DNA of 64,000 nucleotides from DASVFB01 sp963766345 (lineage in GTDB: Bacteria; Actinomycetota; Thermoleophilia; Gaiellales; Gaiellaceae): NCBI GenBank assembly GCA_963766345.1, contig CAVXZL010000013.1, positions 1 to 64,000 of the forward strand, in the 5' to 3' direction. Both the position numbers and the translations under genes were made by a program. Within the stretch, counting starts at the first letter, position 1; every line of letters starts with the position of its first letter. The notes under the pieces are model-generated. The model had not been told where the DNA came from, searched no databases, and was given only the letters and a program-made list of their open reading frames with translations. This document shows, piece by piece, positions 57,536 to 64,000 of this stretch.

Positions 57536-58981
57536 ATGCGAGTCGAAGCCCGGAGCCTGGAAGACGCGAACGCCGATGTCGTCGTAGTCCCGGTCTTGGA
57601 GGGCGGCGAGCCTCCCGCCGGCGCGGACGAACGCGTGCGCGCGCTGATCTCCAGCGGAGAGGCCGGCACCGAGTTCGCGCGACTCGACGGTCGTCCACAT
57701 CGACGGAATGCGCGCTCGCGGTCGCCGGCCTCGGCAAGCGTCGCGGACGCAGATGCGGTACGGACCGCGGTGGCCGCCGCAGCGCGCCAGACCCAGCGCG
57801 TCGGCGGCACGCTGGCCTACGTCGTCAATCCGTCGCTGCCGATCGACGCGGCCGAGCAGGCGCGCGCCGCGGCCGACGGGCTGATGCTGGGCGCGTACGA
57901 CACGCGGAAGTGGCTGTCCGAGGAGCGAGGCGACCGAAAGGCGTTCGAGCGCCTGGTCATCGTCGGTGGCGACAACGGGTCGACCGAGGCGGCGGAGCGC
58001 GCCGCCCGGGTCGCCGAGTGGGCGAACCGCGCGCGCGACCTCTCGAACGCGCCGCCGAACGAGCTCACGCCCGAGCGTCTCGCAGAGCGCGCCGAAGAGC
58101 TCGCTCCCGACGGCGTGCAGGTCGAAGCGCTCGGCCGCGAGCAGATCGTCGAGCTCGGAATGGGTGCGTTCGCCGGCGTCGCGCAGGGTGCGCACAACGA
58201 GCCGCGCCTCATCGTCATGCGCTACGAGCCCGCGAACGCGAAGAGCGGACGTCACACTCGGCCTCGTCGGCAAGGGGATCACCTTCGACACCGGCGGCAT
58301 CTCGCTCAAGCCGTCGCTGAGCATGGAGAACATGAAGGGTGACATGTCGGGCGGCGCGGCGGTCGTCGCCGGGAGGTGCGCGATCGCCGATCTGGGGTAC
58401 CGCTCCGCGTTCTCGCAGTCGTCGCGTCGACGGAGAACATGCCGAGCGGCCACGCATACCGCCCCGGCGACGTGCTGACCGCGGCGAACGGCAAGACGAT
58501 CGAGATCACGAACACCGACGCGGAGGGACGACTCGTGCTCGCCGACGCGCTCTGGTACGCGCGCGAGCAGGGCGCGACGCACATCGTCGACCTCGCGACG
58601 CTGACCGGCGCGATGTCCGTCGCCCTCGGCGACTTCTACGCCGGCGCGTTCGTCAACGACGACGCCTGGGCCGACCAGATCCTCGGCGCGGCCGAGGCGA
58701 GCGGCGACCACCTCTGGCGCTTCCCGTTGCATCCGCGCTACCGCCGCTACGTCGACTCGAGGTACGCCGACATGAAGAACTCGTCCGACCTGCGCGAGGG
58801 CGGGGCCGTGCTAGCAGCCGAGTTCCTGAAGGAGTTCTCCGGCGAGGGCCCGTGGGCGCACCTCGACATCGCCGGGGCCGCCTTCCTCGACCGCTCGCGC
58901 GGCGACTACCTGTGGCAGGCGGGCGGCAGCGGCTTCGGCGTGCGGCTGATCGCCGAGCTCGCATCCCGCATCGCAGCTTGA
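57536..58981 (+). pseudogene. pepA: Leucyl aminopeptidase (M17), frameshifted
   Basis: N-terminal domain: MRVEARSLEDANADVVVVPV. Catalytic domain in pieces: LSNAPPNELTPERLAERAEE, LVGKGITFDTGGISLKPSLS (metal-binding Lys/Asp), MENMKGDMSGGAAVVA, then intact from ENMPSGHAYRPGDVLTAANG and TNTDAEGRLVLADAL (metal Asp/Glu, catalytic Arg) to ASRIAA. Breaks lie near 57690, 57720, 58245, 58375 and 58425. It removes N-terminal residues from peptides in the cytoplasm. Its stop overlaps the acyl-CoA dehydrogenase as TTGA. Confidence 0.8.
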
Positions 58982-60110
58982 ACTTCGACCTCACCGAGGA
59001 GCAACAACTCCTCCGCGAGACAGTGCGCGACTTCGCGCAGCGTCGCGTCGCCCCCGTCGCGGCCGACCTCGACCGCGAGCAGCGCTTCCCGTACGACCTC
59101 GTCGCGGAGCTCGCCGAGCTCGGCCTCATGGGCATGACGATTCCCGAGGAATACGGCGGCTCGGGCGCGGATACGGTCGCGTACGCGATCGTCGTCGAGG
59201 AACTGACGCGCATCGACTCGTCGGTCGCGATCACCCTCGCGGCACATCACTCGCTCGGAACGCTGCCGATCTACTACTTCGGCACGGAGGAGCAGAAGCG
59301 CCGGTGGCTTCCCGACCTCGCGTCGGGCCGCAAGCTCGCAGCGTTCGGCCTTACGGAGCCCGGCGCGGCTCGGACGCCGGCGCGACGCGGACGACGGCGG
59401 AGCTGCGCGACGGGCAATGGCACATCAACGGCACGAAGATCTTCATCACCAACGCCGGCACCGACATCACGTCGTGCGTCACGATCACCGCGCGCACCGG
59501 CGAGGACGAGATCTCGAACATCGTCGTCCCGAACGGCACTGCCGGCTACACGATCTCGCCGCCGATGCACAAGCTCGGCTGGCGCGCGTCGGACACGCGC
59601 GAGCTCTCGTTCGAGGGCTGCACCGTCCCCGAGGAGAACCTGCTCGGCCCGCGCGGCCAGGGCTTCCACCAGTTTCTGGAGATCCTCGACGGCGGTCGCA
59701 TCTCGGTCGCCGCGATGGGCGTCGGCCTCGCGCAAGGTGCGTACGACCTCGCGTACGCCTACGCGAAGGAGCGCGAGCAGTTCGGCAAGCCGATCGCGAA
59801 GTTCCAGGCGGTGCAGTTCAAGCTCGCCGACATGGCGACGGAGATCGAGGCCGGCCGCGCGCTCGTCTACAAGGCGGCGTGGCTGAAGGACCAGGGACGC
59901 GAGTTCGCGCGCGAGGCGGCGATGGCGAAGCTCTACACCGGAGAGCTGTCGAACCGCGTCGCGAATGCGGCGCTCCAGGTCCACGGCGGCTACGGCTACA
60001 TGGAGGAGTCGGCGATCGCGCGCCTGTACCGCGACCAGAAGATCCTCGAGATCGGTGAGGGCACGAACGAGGTGCAGCGGATGGTCATCGCGCGGCACCT
60101 CGGCCTCTGA
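58978..60110 (+). CDS. Acyl-CoA dehydrogenase, isovaleryl-CoA type by context (one deletion)
   Basis: The 377-residue flavoprotein begins NFDLTEEQQLLRETVRDFAQ. It has the signature FGLTEPGAGSDAGATRT interrupted by one missing base near 59370, then FITNAGTDITSCVTITARTG, KEREQFGKPIAKFQAVQFKL, VHGGYGYMEESAIARLYRDQ (catalytic Glu region) and KILEIGEGTNEVQRMVIARH. Beside mcc genes and a crotonase it may be isovaleryl-CoA dehydrogenase, the enzyme just before MCC in leucine breakdown. TTG 58978 overlaps the pepA stop as TTGA. Confidence 0.85.
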
Positions 60111-60119
60111 AAGCGGCGT

Positions 60120-61045
60120 ATGCTCGCTTCGGTGGGCGAGCCGCTACGCACCTTGCAGACGACTGACGGCCGCACGGTCGCGTTCGCCGTCTGGGGCGAC
60201 CCGGACGGGTTTCCGATCATGAGCGTGCACGGGACGCCAGGCTGCCGGCTGCAGCGCTGGCCGCACGAGGAGCTCTACCAGGACCTCGGCGTCTGCCTCG
60301 TCACGCACGATCGCGCCGGCTACGGCCGCACGACGCGGCTCCACGGCCGCCGCGTCGTGGACGCGATCGCGGACCTCGTCGCGATCGCCGACGAGCTCGG
60401 CGTCGACAGCTTCGGGCTCACAGGCGGGTCGGGCGGCGGCCCGCACGCGCTCGCCTGCGCGGCGCTCCATCCCGACCGCGTCGTGCGCGCGACCTGCACT
60501 GTCGGTGTGGCGCCCTACGGCGACGGCGGCCTGAGCCACGACGAATGGCTCACGGGGATGGACCGGAGAACGTGAAGGAGTTCACCCTGGCGCTCGAGAG
60601 CGAGGAGGCGCTGACGGAGCACGTCACCGCGCTTCAGGCGCAGGCGGAGGCGCGCGTCGCCGTCGACCCGTCCACCGTCCTCGACGACTACGACCTCAGC
60701 GACTCGGACCGGGCGCAGCTCGCGCAGCCGGAATCGATGCAGATCATGCGCGAGTCGACGGTCGAATGGGCGTTCAAGGGCGTCGGGGGCTGGGTCGACG
60801 ACGACCTCGCCTTCACGCGCCCGTGGGGCTTCGACGTCTCGGCGATCGAGGTTCCCGTCCTCATCGTCTACGGGCTCGGCGACGTGCTCGTGCCCCGCGC
60901 GCACGGCGACTGGCTCTCGGCGCACGTGCCGGGCAGCATCCTGAAGATCGAGCAGACGGGCCATCTCGGTGCGGATCCAACGGCGCAGATCAGCGACAAC
61001 GTCCGCTGGCTCCGGGACGGGCTCGTGCCGGCCGGCGTAGCCTGA
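60120..61045 (+). CDS. Alpha/beta hydrolase (one indel as sequenced)
   Basis: This protein of about 308 residues starts LRTLQTTDGRTVAFAVWGDP, with the oxyanion region SVHGTPGCRL, nucleophile elbow LTGGSGGGPHALACAA (Ser), IEVPVLIVYGLGDVLVPRAH (Asp) and IEQTGHLG (His). One base change near 60567 shifts the frame between DEWLTGMD and PENVKEFTLALE. The substrate cannot be inferred. It may be co-transcribed with the acyl-CoA dehydrogenase 9 bp upstream. Confidence 0.8.
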
Positions 61046-61051
61046 GCGAGC

Positions 61052-62672
61052 TCAGCGCGCAGGCAGGTCCGGCGCGTCGGAGTGGTTCCAGACGTTCTCG
61101 AGCAGGCGCGACTCCTCCTGCTGGAGCACGCGGCCCGAGAAGAACGTGCCCGGCGCGAAGACCTTCGCGGCTCCCTGCTCGTAGTACGTCATCTCCCCTC
61201 GGTGCGTCGCCGTGCGCACGGTCGCGAGCACCTGCGTGCCCGGCGGCGACGCCGGCGTCCGTCACGTCGAACTCCGTGCCGGCGAAGCTGAAGAGCGCAC
61301 CCGTCGCGAGGCCCGTGCCACCGAACGCCCACGTGGCCGCCGGCGATTCCCCGACCGCGTAGGGCGCGACGTCGCCCGTCTTCGAGCCGGCGTACTGGGC
61401 TCCGACGAGCGCCGCCTCCGGCCGGCCGAGGTCGCGCCAGCGGGCGATCTTGTGCATCTCGCCGCCGTCGATTTCGACCTTCCAGTACACGTCGTTCGAC
61501 GCGAGGAAGATCAGGTCTCCGCCCGCGTCCCGGTAGTGCTGGAGCGCGTCGTACTCGGCTTCCGTCACGTACTCGAGGTGCGTCGGGACGACGATCAGGT
61601 CGTAGCGGTCCGCGAGGGAGGCGCCGGGCACGACGACGTCGGCCTCCGCGAGAAAGTCGACGTCGGCCTTCGCGAGGCGAACCCAGCGGAGCAAGGGCCA
61701 GGCCTGGCCGCCGAATAGCCACGGGATCCCGGAGTGGTTGAACGGCCGCGCCAGCGAGACGACGTCCGATCCGCCGGCGTACCACGAGTCCGGGAACCCG
61801 TCACGGTCGCCGTCGTAGAAGTCGTACGCGAACCAGGTCTGGTCCGACATGAGCACGGCGACGCGACTCGCGGGCTGCGACGCCTTCACGATGAGCGGTG
61901 CGTACCCGACGTCGCCGGCGTCATTCGTGACGACGGCGAAGTACACGCCCGGCTTCCACGCGCCGATCGTGATCGGCACATCCACCGAGTTGTCGCGGTT
62001 CGCCTCCCAGGGGTACTTCTGCGGCTCAACGACGTCTGGGCCGTCGAGCCGCGTCACCGTCGGCTGGACCTCGGAGCCGGCGATGTCTGCGATCCGCACC
62101 GTGAGCCCGGCGGCGTCGCTCGCGACGGTCAGCTTCGCCATGTCGCCGGGCGCGTACGACGATCGGTCGAACGAGGCGTCGACCTGGAGGATCCGCACGA
62201 TCGGCGCGCGCGGCGCGAGCGAGTCGCGCGTCACGCGCCCGTACCGGATGCCGCGGTTTCCGGACTCGAGCGTCAGCACGATCGCGTACGTGGTCGGCTC
62301 GATGTCCAGAGCCGGCCTCCACCTGACCGACTGCCAGCCGCGGTTCATCGTCCGCCTGACGACCCAGGCCGGCTGGATGACGCGCTGGAAGGTGCGGCGT
62401 GTCGCCTGTGCTCGAATCGTCACCTTGGCGGTGGTCGACAGGAAGAAGCGGATGTCGACGTAGTCGCGGTAGCCGTCGCCGTTCGGGCTGACCGTCGCCA
62501 GCTGCGGCCGGTCCCGCGCGTACGGGTGATCGGTCGAGACGGACAGGAAATCGGCCCTGGGCAGCGTCGGAGGCGGCGGCTGGATCGGGTACGGGTCGGG
62601 GGCCGCTGTCCTCGTCGGAGGCGCGAGGACGAGCGCGGACACGATCAGCAGACCCCAGCCGAGGCGACGCAC
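61052..62672 (-). CDS. Secreted N,N-dimethylformamidase beta-like protein (one indel near 3' end)
   Basis: A signal peptide (RRLGWGLLIVSALVLAPPTR) is followed by beta-sandwich domains (SVSTDHPYARDRPQLATVSP, NGDGYRDYVDIRFFLSTTAK). A C-terminal domain reads DGFPDSWYAGGSDVVSLARP, DLIVVPTHLEYVTEAEYDAL, HYRDAGGDLIFLASND and RWRDLGRPEAALVGAQYAGS. The last part matches the N,N-dimethylformamidase beta-subunit-like domain found in many secreted actinobacterial proteins, whose activity is usually unknown. A missing or extra base near 61252 hides the true end, QVLATVRTATHRGEMTYYEQ to the TGA at 61052. Confidence 0.7.
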
Positions 62673-62706
62673 GCGCCTCAGGGTACGTTGAGACGCGGAG
62701 GGAGCG

Positions 62707-63896
62707 CTACGTTCGGCCGGGGCGCAGCGACGTCAGGACGGCGACGGCCACCACGATTCCGAGCAGGAACGCGAGCTCGGCCAGCATCAAGCCACGCAGG
62801 CGCGCGTTTCCGGCCGAGACGCGCGAGCGCGAGGCGGCGCCGAGCCCGAGGAGCACGGCGAAGAGACCGGTCTTCACGAGAATCGCCCGGCCGTAGCCGG
62901 TCGTCCAGAGCTGGGAGACCGCGGAGAGCTCTGAGAGGGCGCGCGCTACGCCGGTAAGGGCGAGGATCGCCACCGCGGCGACCGCCAGTGTCGAGAAGCG
63001 GCGCGCGGCGGCCGCGAGCAGCTCCGGCGGTGCGCCGTCGCGCGGTGCCACGAACGCCAGTGCGATCAGGCCGCCGATCCACAGAGCTGCAGCGGTCACG
63101 TGGAGCAGGTCGAGCGGCACCTCGAGCCACGAGCGTCCGGGTCGAGCGCGTGGCCGGCGACGGTCGGAACCGGCAGCACCGCGATCGCGAGCACGACGCC
63201 GAAGGGCGCGGCGCCGCGGTCCGCGACGGCGATGGCGGCGGCCGCTGCGCCGGTCGCGGCTACGGCGGAGCCGATGTTGATCGTCAAGCCGAACCGCGTC
63301 GCCGCACCGCCGTGGGTTGCATGAACGAGCCCGTGCGCCGAGACGAACATCGCGGCGAGACCGATCGCGATCCAGCCGGTCCGCAACCCACTGCCGGCGA
63401 GCGGCCGCCACACGAGCAGGTCGAAGAGCGCGAGACCCGACGCGACGAGCAGTCCCCCGAAGAAGACAAAGCGCGAGAAGACCGTGCCGAAGCCGAGATC
63501 GTTCGTCGTCTGCAAGACCGGCACCGGCGGTGGACGCCCGAGGCCGACGCCGAATGCGAGGACGCCCTGGATGATGTGCCCGTCGTCCGAGACGGCGCTC
63601 CAGCGAACGCTGTAATCGCCCCGGGCGAGGCCGGGCCGCAGCGGCAGCTCGAGCACCTTCCCGTGCGTCGAGGGCTTCCCGTCGAGGATCGACGCGCCGC
63701 CGTTGCGAATCGCCTCGTTACCCGGTGCAACGCGAACGTCGTCGTCGAAGAGGACGACGATGCGCGCAGGGCTTCGCGCGAGCACGGCGCGATCGGGAGG
63801 CGTCGTCCGCACGAGGCTCGCGTGCGCCCAGGCAGCAGCCGGCGCGGCGAGCGCCGCACAGCCGACGAGAGCGATCAGGCGGACGGCGCGCTGCAC
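62707..63896 (-). CDS. CopC-CopD copper-resistance-like fusion (one indel)
   Basis: After a signal peptide (VRLIALVGCAALAAPAAAWA) the CopC domain begins AHASLVRTTPPDRAVLARSP, whose N-terminal His and the D-x-H in SDDGHIIQG are typical copper ligands. Eight or so membrane helices follow (CopD part: GTVFSRFVFFGGLLVASGLA, DLLHVTAAALWIGGLIALAF, SQLWTTGYGRAILVKTGLFA). The frame slips by one near 63137 (GHALDPDARGS/WLEVPLDLLH). It would bind and import copper at the membrane. GTG 63896 is the best start; an ATG at 63995 exists further up. Confidence 0.82.
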
Positions 63897-63928
63897 CGGT
63901 CGAATGATGATGACGCCGGAGGGAGTGC

Positions 63929-63934
63929 TAGCGT
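63929..63934 (+). promoter_or_regulatory. -10 element for leaderless MBL-fold gene
   Basis: TAGCGT (TAnnnT) ends 8 nt before the GTG at 63943, and no ribosome site is seen. Inferred by pattern. Confidence 0.4.
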
Positions 63935-63942
63935 CCGGGTTC

Positions 63943-64000
63943 GTGATCTTCCGCCAATTCGTCGACGACGGCCTCGGCTGTGCGTCGTACCTCATCGGCG
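63943..64000 (+). CDS. MBL-fold metallo-hydrolase, 5' end only
   Basis: The visible 19 residues (IFRQFVDDGLGCASYLIG after a GTG start) match the N-terminus of metallo-beta-lactamase-fold hydrolases of the persulfide-dioxygenase/glyoxalase II-like type, which begin MIFRQ..HDDLGCASYLVGD. The metal-binding HxHxDH motif lies outside the window. It is divergent from the copC-copD gene. Confidence 0.6.
   Translation, partial: MIFRQFVDDGLGCASYLIG

Noticed and set aside
50223..58980. Frameshift cluster as programmed frameshifting or a new recoding system
   Set aside because: Breaks are too many, of both signs, in unrelated genes, and lack slippery motifs; sequence error is more likely.

Overview
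The window is very GC-rich, densely packed DNA that looks chromosomal and actinobacterial. A WhiG/FliA-type sigma factor, a GlgE-pathway cluster, MarR and PadR regulators, leaderless-type promoters and a signal peptide typical of Thermoleophilia collagen-like proteins suggest class Thermoleophilia (Gaiellales/Solirubrobacterales). That placement is inference; no rRNA or taxonomic marker was tested.

Layout. 0-1.6 kb: secreted proteins, remnants of a sigma factor and a RecB-like nuclease, and tRNA-Gly. 1.6-13.2 kb: MarR, an RNase HI-like protein, an aldehyde dehydrogenase, PadR with a His-rich partner, an MFS pump, a beta-helix lipoprotein, an atypical EF-G paralogue, a WhiG-like sigma factor and tRNA-Trp. 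13.5-16.6 kb: a voltage-gated-type K+ channel, a collagen-like secreted protein, a decayed gene and a DUF2795 protein. 16.6-23.2 kb: a membrane-bound formate dehydrogenase operon with fdhD and mobA. Its catalytic subunit is a selenoprotein: a UGA codon at 21005-21007 is followed by a textbook bacterial SECIS hairpin, so plain ORF finding splits the gene in two. 24-29.5 kb: the treZ-treX-treY trehalose operon. 29.9-36.1 kb: a histidine operon, hisR(yerC)-hisG-hisD-hisC/B fusion-hisH-hisF-hisIE, divergent from hisA across a likely HisR operator. 36.7-40.2 kb: a large cyclase/ATPase/TPR regulator. 40.2-48.3 kb: the GlgE-pathway operon glgE-treS-mak-glgB, divergent from malQ. 48.2-60.1 kb: leucine/branched-acyl degradation genes (mccB, enoyl-CoA hydratase, mccA, acyl-CoA dehydrogenase) interleaved with transporters, an aminopeptidase and an SCP2 protein. 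60-64 kb: an alpha/beta hydrolase, a large secreted protein, a CopC-CopD protein and the start of an MBL-fold gene.

Four features recur. (1) Sixteen co-directional gene pairs overlap by exactly four bases as NTGA, with all four NTG starts used, including CTG for mobA, hisG and mak. (2) Four convergent pairs share one CTAG as both stop codons. (3) At least fourteen starts lacking a clear Shine-Dalgarno have a TAnnnT-type box 6-9 nt upstream, suggesting leaderless transcription. (4) Between 50.2 and 58.5 kb almost every gene is broken by single-base indels about every 100 bp although the protein families stay recognisable; this reads as sequence or assembly error rather than pseudogene decay. 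Isolated single indels of the same kind break hisG, glgB, glgE and a few others.
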